Below are positions 1 through 9,892 of a DNA stretch of 64,000 bases, piece by piece (within the stretch, counting starts at the first letter, position 1; each line of letters begins with the position of its first letter). The notes under the pieces are model-generated. The model did not search any database and was not told the origin of the DNA. It was given only the letters and a program-made list of their open reading frames with translations. This DNA comes from Mrakia gelida (lineage: Eukaryota; Basidiomycota; Tremellomycetes; Cystofilobasidiales; Mrakiaceae), in the NCBI GenBank assembly GCA_024345305.1, contig BRON01000005.1, positions 1,488,001-1,552,000 on the forward strand. The letters run 5' to 3'. The position numbers and the translations under genes were made by a program.

Positions 1-445
1 CTGGGCGTCGAACTCACGACCTCTTCTCTCTCAGCAGATCTACCTCCCTTCGCAGTAGATTAGCTCGTTTATTTCGCCGTCTTCTTCGTCTTGTTTGTTT
101 ATTTCGCCCTTCTTACATAGTCACGATCTTGCAACGACCCTTCTTACTCTTCGTTTCGTTATGTTGTTTCTTAATCCTTATGGCTTGCCGTCCTCGAGAG
201 AACAAATGGAAAGGGAGAGATCGCGACGAGACGATTGAGAGTGAGACGCGTCGAATGAGGAAAGCTAGACGAGCGGAAGGCATGATATCCGGATACAAAA
301 GAGGACGAAGGGTACATAGAGGTGGATGGCCTGGGGTAAAAGATGGTGAGAGGAGGTCAGCGTCGAAAAATGGGTTAGGGAAGGGAGAAAGACGAACCGA
401 CGATGGGTTGTGGTTCGCCGTACTCTCAAAGCGCTTGCCGTCCGC
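1..445. other. window edge, no gene called
   Basis: No convincing coding exon or RNA gene is seen. The stretch is probably the 3' flank of the F-box-like gene that ends at 446 on the minus strand. One GACGCGTC palindrome lies at 245-252. Confidence 0.4.
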
Positions 446-2070
446 TCAATGATGTGCTTCCTCAGACGGCAGCGTCTGCAGTCTACGTACGATGAAAGAC
501 ACGCACGGTAGATCATCGATGTTAGCTCGAGTTTTAAGCAAGGGCGAAAAGCGAAGCGGGCCAAAGAACTCACTGGTCGCGCCGAAAGCGAGAAAAGGTT
601 CCCGTCCTCCAATTCCCAACTCCAAGTGACGAAGCTGTGCGGTGACGTCGAAGCAGGTGAGGGCTCGTCCGATTCGAGGTTCGCCTTGATACATCCGGTG
701 AGCTCAGCGAGGAACGAAGGGTCGAATCCTTCGAGGCGGATCCGGCGGATCGCGAAGGTCCAGAGGAGAAGGACGACGATGCGGAAGAGGTCCGCGGAGG
801 ACGACTGTTTTGAGGGCGAAGACGGTTGGTAGATCTGGAGGAGAGTAGTATCCATGGTCGTGGGCTCGTCTTCGTTGTTGGGAAAGTCCGGTCGTAACGC
901 GTCGGCGGGGAGCCGAAGAGCAGAAGGACGAAGTCCCTCGACAAGCGTCTTGAAGAACGCTCGATGCTCTGCCACGATGCGATGGATGTTCCGCGTACAA
1001 AGACGCTCCTGGATCTCCGAGTCGAGGCTGGGGACCTCCAAGATCTCGCCGAGCCAGTTGAGTTCGTCCATGGACCTCGGATGGCCGAAGTCGACCTTGA
1101 ACTCGTCGCGAACATCGTCGAGGGCTTCTTCCCAGAGGTCCTCGTCCTGCTCTAGGTTCTCGACGAGTTGATCAAGGTTGTCTTCATCCCTCCAGTCGAC
1201 CGGGTCCTCTCCTCCCTCCAGGATGCAGACGACGTCGAGCTCGTGGTCGCTGGGAACGACCAAGGGGAGGAGGTACGCGCCGGAGTCGTCGTAGAAGGAC
1301 CCGACGGGAGGTTCGATGCCAGAGACGATGGCGAGATAGGAGAGACAACCAAGCAGATCAAAAAGACGCGCGAAACGTGTCAGGTCACATCGAGATCTGG
1401 GTGCAAAAGGGGAGAGATGAACAGACCTCTCGAACGAAACTCCATCGTCGTCGTCCCCCCTCTCCAGCGAACAGACCGTTCTCGGGATCGAAGAAGGTGG
1501 TATAGTGAGATGGTTGTGAGATGGTGATCGATCGGTAGAATAGCGGGAGACAGAGCTCTCGGAATCCTTTGGAGACGAGGAGGAGATGGGAGGTCGAGAG
1601 GAGAGGGAGGGGGTCCGAGGAGGGCGTGAGTTTGGAAGGTCGAAGGAAGGTGAATTGGAGGATTTTCTCGATGACTTCGATGGGAAGGCCTGATGTACGT
1701 GCAGAAGGAGATCAAGAGGAAGTGGGAGCGAAAGTCAGCGATTTGAAGCCCCAGGGGATAAGAGCAAGCCAACGGCCTCTCGACATCCGACCTGCCTTGC
1801 TGTCTCGCCCTCCTCTCCTTCTGACCATCTGAGCTCACGGAACCCGTACGCACTCGGTGGAAGATTCGAGCATCCTTCCACCGTAGGTTCTCCTTGGATC
1901 CCGAGCTCAGGGGTGACCTTTTCGAAACATAATACGGAGAAGCGTGAGCTCAAGGAGAGAAGCGGAGGAAAGGGAGGAGGAGGGAAGCTCACCTTCTTCT
2001 GCTGCTCCGAGACCTCCTCCAAGACGTTGTTCTGAGCTTCGACCACGAAATCTGAAGAGGGGAGAGGCAT
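446..2070 (-). CDS. F-box-like protein, paralogue 1 (possibly broken)
   Basis: F-box proteins usually bind Skp1 and recruit substrates to SCF ubiquitin ligases; here the role is inferred only from the motif. Proposed exons on the minus strand are 1993-2070 (start MPLPSSDFVVEAQ), 1839-1917, 1427-1689, about 574-1312 and 446-475 (ending TLPSEEAHH). Exon 3 opens with LPIEVIEKILQFTFLR, then SHLLLVSKGFRELCLPLFYR and WSFVRE, which align with the genes at 5007 and 56639. The next conserved block (GIEPPVGS, LLPLVVPSDHELDVV) is in another frame. The roughly 110 nt between them look like an intron with a GTCTGT donor and CTGAC branch point, but no AG occurs where the acceptor should be, near 1313. The gene is therefore either a decaying copy or spliced in a way I cannot see. 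The short conserved tail argues for recent function. Confidence 0.6.
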
Positions 2071-2210
2071 TCCGTTTGATTCTTCGAAGTCGAAAGGTGG
2101 TGGGTGGGTGGGCGTCGGGAAGGAAGAGACGAAACTCGCCCTCGAATCCAAGAGGGAGGAAAGGTCGAGCTGACGCTCCCTCCCTCCCTCCCGACCCCAT
2201 CGAACGAACC
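2071..2210. promoter_or_regulatory. short divergent promoter between two F-box-like genes
   Basis: Only 140 bp separate the start codons of the minus-strand F-box paralogue (2070) and the plus-strand gene (2211). Both promoters must lie here or overlap the first exons. It is pyrimidine-rich toward 2211. No TATA box was recognised. Confidence 0.5.
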
Positions 2211-3435
2211 ATGCCTCCCCCTTCTCCCCCTCCATCCTTCCGTGCTCGAACCACCTTCTTCTCGACCAGCTTCTCAACCCTTCACGATCTAGTCTTGAAT
2301 CATCTCGCAGGAGAGGACTCTCGACATCTCGTCCTTCCTCTCCTCGCCGTCAATCGACACTGGAGAAAAACCGCTCAGGATTACCTCCTTCGTCCCTTCA
2401 AGCACACTCATCGTCGAGTTCAGGGCTCCGAGGGACTAGAGGAGTCTGAGGAAGAGGATTCTTCTCGAGATCATCACGTCTGGGAGGGAGAGTACGTCAA
2501 GGCGAGCCGTCTGTTGCTGATCTCAGCTGGTTTCCGAGTGAGCGCTGATCGATCCTTCCTTCTTTACCTGCCCCAAGGTCGTTATCGCCAACTTCAACGT
2601 CCACGACGACCCTGACCAGTGGTCGGACCCTCGAATCTACTTCGCAGACAAGGAAGTCATCAAGTTGGAACCAGAGTTCGCCGACCATCCAGGCAACGAA
2701 CCTCCTACGATTCCCGAACTTGTGCTCGTCTGGTTTGTTCTTCCCCTTCACTGCTTCGCTCAAACCACCACGCTGAACCTCCTTCCATCTGCAGGAAATC
2801 CTTCAACCCCATCACCAACCTCTGCACCTTCGTTCCTCCCCGAGAACAGGACGACAACAAGGACGCGTCCAACCCTCTCGCGATGCTCGACTATCCCCTC
2901 GTCTGCCTGACCGAGAGTCGACTTCCCTACCTCGCTGAGCCCAAGTTCATCAACGTCGTTCCCTCGTCCTGGTTCATTCCCGAAAAAGAGCCTCGAAAGG
3001 GTCTCTTCGGACTGGACGTCGCGTTCGACTGCGAGCGACTGCCCTCGCCGTTCCCGTTCGGTCCTGCTCTCCCTCTTCCAAACCAAGCAGGAGGGTTCGA
3101 GAGGATCCTCAGAAGTGGGTCGGATGGAGGCGACGAGCTTGGGTGGAGACCTGGGTGGCTGCTTGGTCCGTCTCGAGTTCCTCTCGCTCTTTTTCGAACG
3201 TCGACGCGCGGTAATCGCCGAACTCACCCCGTTCTGTACTCTTTTTCGTTCCTCACCATCAGATGTGGTCGTGGGGAGGACAGATTCGAAGGACGAGGAT
3301 CCGTTCAAGCATCACAAGCGCTCACCCGACGGGAGAAGGTATCTCTGCCACGTCGTCCTCGCCGTTCGCTCGCTCGAGATTCCTCTCCTGGATCTCTACC
3401 GACCTGCGGGGCTGACGGAGCCAGGCTGGTACTAG
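2211..3435 (+). CDS. F-box-like protein of unknown specificity
   Basis: Four exons give a closed 324-aa frame: 2211-2537, 2578-2732, 2795-3114 and 3263-3435. Residues about 24-62 (HDLVLNHLAGEDSRHLVLPL, then LAVNRHWRKTAQDYLL) look like a degenerate F-box: helices with conserved leucines and a closing aromatic pair. The body (VIANFNVHDDPDQWSDPRIY, LVCLTESRLPYLAEPKFI) is not a family I recognise. The first intron is only 40 nt, with a GTGAGC donor and CTGAT; the last is 148 nt. It is divergent from paralogue 1 and convergent with the phosphopantetheinyl transferase. The F-box assignment is tentative; the gene structure is better supported. Confidence 0.65.
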
Positions 3436-3675
3436 GTTGTTTGGGGAAGGAGCGATGATTGTGGAGACGTGTGTCCATGTAGCTCTAGTTGATTCAGCCT
3501 ATGTAATCTTCTTTCCTGCCTGACGAATAGATTCGAGTTGAAAGTCGCGTCGCGGTCACGTCCTCCTCGATTTCCTGTCTCCTCGTCTTCCTCAATTACG
3601 CAGGACTCCAGAAGTGAGCCTAAGAGATACCAGCCACTTTCCTTCCCTTCAGCTCTAGCTTTTGAGAGGAACGAA

Positions 3676-4843
3676 TCATGCAGATACCGTTCTCGCTGCT
3701 CGAGCTCCCTCCAACACCTTCTCCACATCAATGACCTTTACCTCGACCTCTCGTCCTTCGCCAACAACTCTAAAGCCCAACACGATTCCGTACTCTGCTC
3801 CTGAGACACCTGTCCCTCCCAAGCGACCCTCCCAGAACCTGATCCGGCTCAAGACTTGTCCATCTCCTCGCTCGCCCGTCGAGAGGAGAGCTGGGAGTTC
3901 GACGAGTTCACCCGCAAGATTGATGGGGAAAGGAGGAAGGTCGAACGAGAAAGTCGAGAAGTCCTCGGCTGATCCTGTCCCAAGCAGCTTCGCTATCGAC
4001 TCCTTGTGCATCCAGAGTCGAAGGAGAAGCGTCGTGCGACCTTGAGCAGGGGACGAGGCGACGGCTCGCCGTTCCGAGGGAGAGAGCTACAGGGAGAGCC
4101 GATACGACGAAAGAAGATACATGAGCAGAGTCAGAGTGAACTGAAAAGAGTAGGGAAGATGAGGGAAGAGTATAGAGACGAACCTGGTCCTCCAAAGCCT
4201 CCACGAGCTCGTTCGTGTCCCTCATTCCCTTCGTCAGACCCAATCTCATCACGTCCACTCCTACTGTTGATCCTGACCCTCGAGTCCAGGCCATGACGAC
4301 CCAGTCTCCGTCATGAGATACGTTGTAGTCCAGAGGAGGGTCGAGGATGGGCGAGGCCTGGGCGAACGAAGGAGGAAGAGGGAGGGAGGAGGTGAGCTCG
4401 AGCCGTTTGAGATGGTGAAGTGAGAGGACGAAAAGGGACGAACGAAGGAAGGCCTGCCGTGAGAACCAGTCTGGAAGGAGATCGGAGAGGCGGTGGTGTG
4501 CTCTGAAATAGCGCCGAGAAGGTAGAGAGGAAGCAGTCGACCGACGAGACACCCTGGAGAAGGAGGTGGAGAGGAACGGTCAGCTTGAGCTCCCTCTTCT
4601 TCCCGGCTCCTTTCCTACCAGACGGACTCACGAAGAGCGTCTTCTCGTCTTCTAAATCGTCGTATCCGAGCCTGAGAGACCAGGTCAAGAAGAGAGAGGC
4701 GGGATTCGAAGTCCTGGGGAGAGCGAAGAGAGAAATGAAGGAGGTCAGTTTGGTGAGCTCAAGGAAGGAGGAGGCAGAAGTACGAAGCTGCTGACCTCTT
4801 CCGAAGGGTCGAATCCAGCTAGGTTGACTGCTATGATGGGCAT
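3676..4843 (-). CDS. 4'-phosphopantetheinyl transferase (Lys5/AASDHPPT type)
   Basis: Transfers the phosphopantetheine arm of coenzyme A to carrier proteins such as alpha-aminoadipate reductase (lysine synthesis) and fatty-acid or peptide synthases. Five exons close in one frame of 274 aa: 4796-4843, 4632-4713, 4444-4553, 4184-4357, 3676-4086. Family marks in order: DALRGCLVGRLL and ISFQTGSHGRPSF in the N-terminal half, NVSHDGDWVVMAW, then VGVDVM with the Mg-binding acid, and LRLWMHKESIAKLLGTG with the conserved W-x-x-KE. Length fits the single-chain Sfp/Lys5 class. Two introns start GTTCG (after 4444 and 4184), a donor common in this window. The gene is head-to-head with the F-box gene at 5007. 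It could serve several carrier proteins, as such enzymes often do. Confidence 0.9.
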
Positions 4844-5006
4844 GGCATGTCAGAGGAGGCGTGAGGGTGCTGGAAGGAGTTGGGAAATAAAAGCCTTGTC
4901 GGGGTGAGGGATTCAAAAGAGAAGGAGGAATGATTCGTCGAGTCGACCTCATCGGCCACACCCCCTTCACCCGTCTTTTCGTCTTCGGAGAACCTTCCCT
5001 CCCTCG
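4844..5006. promoter_or_regulatory. divergent promoter, transferase / F-box gene
   Basis: A 163-bp spacer between the minus-strand transferase start (4843) and the plus-strand F-box gene start (5007). It must carry both start regions. No clear core element was recognised. Confidence 0.5.
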
Positions 5007-6631
5007 ATGTCCTCAGACCCACACTCCTTCGATCAGGTTCGCCCTTCAAGTCCCGGCTGGGAGTCAATCTACATCCTGCTTGAGTCGACGATAGACCTCT
5101 CCGGCCTCGACGAAGCCCTCCCGCCTCTCTCTCCTTCGACCTCCTCTCAGCTTCCTACCTCCAACGACTCGCGAGAAGCTCAGGAGAAGCTGCCGCAGCA
5201 CCAAGAGGAGCTCGAACTCGTATCTGGTCCAGTCGCGTTGGACCGATCTCCTCTGTGTCGTGATAAAGTGAGCTCGATTCTCCTTCCTCCTCCTCCCCGC
5301 TCGAGCTCATGAATCAGCAGCTCATCCTCCTGCCTCTCCTCCTGCTCTTCCCAGCGACTGGATCCCTTCGAAGACGAAACGGATACTTTGAAAGGAGAGA
5401 TCCTATCAGACCAAATAACTCGTGTGCTCTCTTTCCAGGAACGCAACCCTCAAAGAGGGAGGACGGTCGAGCCTGCGAGCTGATCTTTCTCCCCCTCTTT
5501 CCCTTCAGGCCTTCCAATCGAGATCCTCGAACGGATCCTCACGTACACCTTCCTTCGACATACTCCCACGACCCCATACTCGGACCCCTTTCCGCTCAAT
5601 CACACCAGTCACCTCCTCCTCATCTCCCACTCCTTCTCCTCCCTCGCCCTCCCGATCTTCTATCGCTCCATCACGATCAGTCGACCCTCACACTACCAAA
5701 CCTTTTTCGATCCAGAGCGAGGACTCTTCGTCGCTGGAGAGGAAGGACGGAAACGGTGGTCCTTCGTTCGGGAGATCTGTATCCTCAGCTCCATCTTCCC
5801 TCCCCTCGTCCGCTCGCGTCCTCCCCAAATCGACAACGAACACTCCTGGGTCGTCCCCCTCACCCTTCCCAAGTCCGAACGGAAACTGGAACTCGCCTGC
5901 GTCATGGATCGAGTACGCTTCCTGGAGGAGGAGCCGTCGTCACAGCCGGACGTTCGTCGTCTCGTGGAGGAAGCCCAAAGGGACTCGTCGACCCGGTCGA
6001 AGGCCAACATGTTGCTTCGAGAGGAGTACGGGGAGGATTCGATCATCCCTGCAGAGGACATCGCCCAAGAGGTGTTGGAATCGTGGTCGATGATGATGTA
6101 CGACGCGACGATGGCGGAGAGGATCGACGAACTGGTCCAAACGAACACGGAACTTTGGATCGAGGGAGAGAGGGAACGCGTCTTCACCGACGTCCTTCGA
6201 TGCGGATTCCCCAACATCCTCGCCCTTCCTCACGACCCGTTCACCCATGAACCCCTCCTCTCTTCGGCTCAACCCTTCACGCCCATCCTCCAACTCCACC
6301 TCGAACCCGGATCGAAGGAGAACGCGTTGGAGGTTCTCTTCGATTCGGTCGATAACTTACGGACAGGCGTGGGAGTCGCAGAGGTTCAGCTCGTGGGATA
6401 TTCGACGGCGTTCCTGGAGGAGTTGGAGGCTGAGCTGGAGTCGAGGAGTTCTGAGGAGGCTGGAGAGGCGTCGACGTTGAGCTGGAGTTGGGGAAGGGAG
6501 GACGGGACTCAGAGGACGCTGCCGGCGAGGGAACAGGTACGTTCATGTCTCCTCTTCTTTTCGCCAACTGACCGTCTTCCCTGACTGACCGTTTTTTGAT
6601 CTCTTCCTCGCAGGAGCAGCTCGCGTCGTGA
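5007..6631 (+). CDS. F-box-like protein, paralogue 2
   Basis: Likely SCF substrate adaptor, inferred from the F-box-like motif. Proposed exons 5007-5267, 5355-5421, 5509-6536 and 6614-6631 close to 457 aa. The N-terminal 109 residues are acidic and disordered. The F-box begins at the third exon with LPIEILERILTYTFLR and continues SHLLLISHSFSSLALPIFYR. It is followed by the family block WSFVREICILSSIFPPLV and VVPLTLPKSERKLEL. The rest is helical and acidic, and contains VGVAEVQLVGYSTAFLEELE, matched in the gene at 56639 (ISLVGYTVDDRPSFLEEL). The last exon codes only for EQLAS and stop, as in paralogues 1 and 3, which also have tiny or short last exons. The second intron uses a GTGTGC donor, chosen because it alone restores the F-box frame. 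Confidence 0.72.
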
Positions 6632-7704
6632 TTCCCAGAATCGCTCGTTCGTTCGCTCGGCGACGCTTCCTCCTTTTCTCTCGTTGCCTAACGATTCTCT
6701 CCTCTTTTATCTTCCCTCACTTGGTAGCTGGCCATACATAAAATCGATCCCAGAAGCGTCATCCTTCGACTCGCCTGGGTACTACGGAGGAGGAACCAGC
6801 ACTCGAGCGACGCGTCAGAGGCTCGATCTTGATGTCCTGTTCTTCATCTCCTTCGCCTCATCTCGGAGGTCTTCTCAGCCCCCGTCGGATGCACTTCTCT
6901 CCGTCCGCGGCTAGGAGTATCAGAGGGGGATCGGACAACAAACGGCGAGAGGAGGTTGTCCTTCCTCGCTCTCTTTCGTCGCGTCTCGCCGTCTGTTCCT
7001 CCCTTCTCTCTCGTTCCCTCCTCCTCTCCTTTTCTGATGTGAGCTCGAGACCAGAGCAAAACCAAGATTAGCAGATGTGTATTATAGCTAAGCGAGAGAG
7101 AAGATACGGAACGTGTGCGATGCAGGGGCAGGAGAGGGAGAACAGAGCGACGGCTAACGTAGGGTGAGCTCGAAACAGAACACAGATAGACGAGCGTGTG
7201 CGGATCCAGAGAGAACGAGAGGATAAAGATCAGAATTAAGAGGAGATGTAGAAGAGAGCGTGAGGGTGGTCGTTTATAACGTCAAGAAAAGGAAGAGAAG
7301 AAATGGGAAGCGAAGCGAGTCAAGGAAGAGAAGGGAGCGTGGAAGGGTCGTTTCGAGACGTGTATAGACGAAAGCAGACGAGATCGAGGGTAAGGTGGAA
7401 GATGGTAAAGTAGATGCGAAACCGAGATGAGTTGTTGTTGCATGGAGACGGAGTGGGAGTTGTTGTTGAAAGGAGGAGAGGAGAGGGGAAGGTGTGACGC
7501 GTCGGACCTTCCGCGGAAGAGAGAGGATGGAAGTCCTTCCAGAGCCTGGGCTTCGAGATGAGTTGAGTGAGCAGAAGAGAATCTGTGCGTTGGAAGTACG
7601 AAGAAATAAACGAAGGTCAGAACGGCTAGAAGCAGGCTGCTCCCTCGACGAAGAACATAGATCAAAAGACTCACGCGTCGGCCGGCCCGTTATAACTTCC
7701 TCGT
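6632..7704. other. convergent intergenic region / 3' UTRs
   Basis: Lies between two genes that end toward each other. Short open frames here are low-complexity and lack splice or domain support. Two ACGCGT palindromes occur near 6810 and 7497. Nothing else was recognised. Confidence 0.4.
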
Positions 7705-8814
7705 CTACTCGTAGACTGCTACCTCCCTGAAGACACTCCCACAGTCGGCTCCCTTCCCTCTACCTCTCCTCCTTCCCAAGCTCCCACCGACGAGGACCTC
7801 CTCCTCGTCCATATCCACGTCCTGAATCCCTCCGGCCCTAGTCCAAGCCGACATGCCTTCCTCGCGTCGCTCCTCGACAGGTTCGCTCGCCGCTCGTTGA
7901 ACCCCTCGCAACAGCCCTCGAGTGTAGTTCCTGAGATCGTCCTTGTACTTCTGCTCCTCCGTCTTGACTCGTCTTGGGAACGTGGGAGTCCTGGGAGAGG
8001 CGGTGGGAGTGACGGTGACCGGGGAGAGAGGGAGGTCGAAGGAGGAGGGAGTGGAGGACGAGGATTCCGAGTTGGAGGTGAAGTAGTAGGATAAGGAGTC
8101 GTCCGTCTCCTCTTCAGTGAAGAAGGGCGAGTTGACCGTGGAGAAGGAGAGAGGAGGGGTGGTCGCGAGGAAGTGGTTTGAGGTCGGGGTCGAGGAGGCT
8201 TTCGCTGAGTTGGGAGGACTCGGAGCGGGTCGGGAGGGGAATATGAAAGGGATTTGGGTTGCCTGATTTCGTTTGGGACGTTGAGGGGATAGCTGAGGAG
8301 GTGGATAAGGTGACGATGAGAAGGAGGAGGAAGTAGAGGTCGAGCTCTCGTAAGAGGGGGTGGCGGAAGGTCTGCGTTGGACGGGATCGAATTTGGAGGG
8401 TAGACCGGAGGAGGAATTATGAGTTATTGAAAAGGGATCGAATGATGAACCAGTAACGTCCATTGGAGAAGGAAGAAGTCCTCCTCGTTGAGAAGCGAAG
8501 GAAGTTGTTGACCCGAATTGAAGCGACGGATGTTGGTGAGCTCCCGCGGCCTTGTCCTCCCTCGACCATCCTCCCAAGAAGTCCTTCGAGGTCGTTGTCG
8601 ACGTAGTTTGAGAGACCGATCTTGGATGTTGGTTGTGCTCCTTCCAGAAGAGAGGCGGAGGAGGAACCGTTTCTGATATCGAACGGTGGGAGGGAGACGT
8701 CGTCGAAAAGGATGGAGAGGAGGAGGGAGGAGGGGAAGAGGAGGAGGAGGTGGGGGAGAACGAAGCCTTGGTTGGACTGAACCTGGCGTGGTAGGGATGG
8801 CCGTAGGTGGTCAT
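7705..8814 (-). CDS. disordered Ser/Pro-rich protein, unknown
   Basis: No family recognised. The start at 8814 (MTTYGHPYHARFSPTKASF) was chosen because an apparent GTGAGC donor at about 8937, with a CTGAA and TTAG acceptor pattern before 8814, suggests a 5' UTR intron. The frame itself is open farther upstream. The 369-aa product is almost entirely Ser, Pro and Thr-rich, with one helical charged segment near the C-terminus (TEEQKYKDDLRNYTRGLLRG) and a closing acidic run (DVDMDEEEVLVGG). Such composition is common in fungal regulators and scaffold proteins, but no DNA-binding domain is visible. A longer N-terminus cannot be excluded. Confidence 0.6.
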   Translation of the reverse strand: MTTYGHPYHARFSPTKASFSPTSSSSSPPPSSSPSFSTTSPSHRSISETVPPPPLFWKEHNQHPRSVSQTTSTTTSKDFLGGWSREDKAAGAHQHPSLQFGSTTSFASQRGGLLPSPMDVTGSSFDPFSITHNSSSGLPSKFDPVQRRPSATPSYESSTSTSSSFSSSPYPPPQLSPQRPKRNQATQIPFIFPSRPAPSPPNSAKASSTPTSNHFLATTPPLSFSTVNSPFFTEEETDDSLSYYFTSNSESSSSTPSSFDLPLSPVTVTPTASPRTPTFPRRVKTEEQKYKDDLRNYTRGLLRGVQRAASEPVEERREEGMSAWTRAGGIQDVDMDEEEVLVGGSLGRRRGRGKGADCGSVFREVAVYE

Positions 8815-9892
8815 GTTGAAGGAAGGGGTATCTGGTGAAGGTGGTGGTTCGAGACTAACGAAGAGGAAGGGTTTCAGAAGAGAGGAAGAGAGCGGCAACG
8901 AAGGGGAAGGATTGGGAAGGACAGACGAGGTGAGCTCACCTTGCACGAGGGCGGAGACCGAGGCGGGCTGATGAATTTTCAAGGACGTCCGAGAAGAAGA
9001 GAGAGGGAAGAGGCGAGGGAGAGGTATATATCTGTAAGGATGAATCCTCTCAAAGAGGAGAAGATGGGTGTTGGGGAGCAGGATGCAGGTTCTCCTCAGC
9101 CCCCTCCTCTCGCGCCCCTTCCTCCTCCAGCTGAGCTCATCTCGGCGATCCCTTCTCGATCCCTCCCCATATCCATCTTGATAATGAAAATCTGCCCTTC
9201 CGAGACCAGAAATTTGCTGAGAGAGAAAACTTCCATCGCACAAGAGTGTGTCCATCTCTACTCAAACCGTAAGTCTGAGATCAATCAGGTCGGTCTCGGC
9301 CCAAGGATCCGTTACGCGTCTCCGACTCTTCCCTTTTCTTCGATAGAGCATGCACTGACAGCTCTGGCTCGTGATTTTGTCTTACGAGATGTCGCGTAGC
9401 CTTCGCGCTTATTCAGATACGGGCATACATGAAGCTCGAGCTCGAACCGAAGAGGAAGGAGGTCGAAAGAAGAAAGACGACAGGGGAGACGCGTCGAGAT
9501 GAAACGAACCTTTGTTCTCTTCTGTCCCTTTCTTCTCTTCTTCGGAGGAAGCTTTGAGATACCTTCGGATTGAGGCCTTTCTTTGATTGATCGCCTTTCC
9601 ACCGCCGATGAACTGTTTCGAAGTCGGAACAGAAAGAACGGTCGCGAACGGATCATCTTCTCGACGCGTCGTTCTTGTTGGAAAAATCACTCAGGCCTAC
9701 TTTTTTTTGGCACCGCTGCTCTCCACGACATCTCCTCATAGGGTTCTCACCCCTCCTGCTCCCTTCTCTCAACTTCAATGACCCTGATAAAAACTCTCTC
9801 TCGCACTCAAATGACGTCGGGCTTTTGAACCTCAATCGCAGCTCGACCCATCTCTCCTTCTCGCCTTCCACCCTCACCTCGCTCGTCCAACG
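8815..9892. promoter_or_regulatory. divergent upstream region (1.08 kb)
   Basis: Separates the minus-strand disordered protein from the anoctamin gene. It probably holds a 5' UTR intron of the minus gene (about 8830-8937). Three ACGCGT sites occur (near 9315, 9488 and 9663), the MluI cell-cycle box sequence. No gene was supported. Confidence 0.45.

Noticed and set aside
1..60. tRNA-like T-arm (GTGAGTTCGACG on the minus strand) at the left edge
   Set aside because: The flanking five bases do not pair and no acceptor or anticodon arm is visible in the available sequence.
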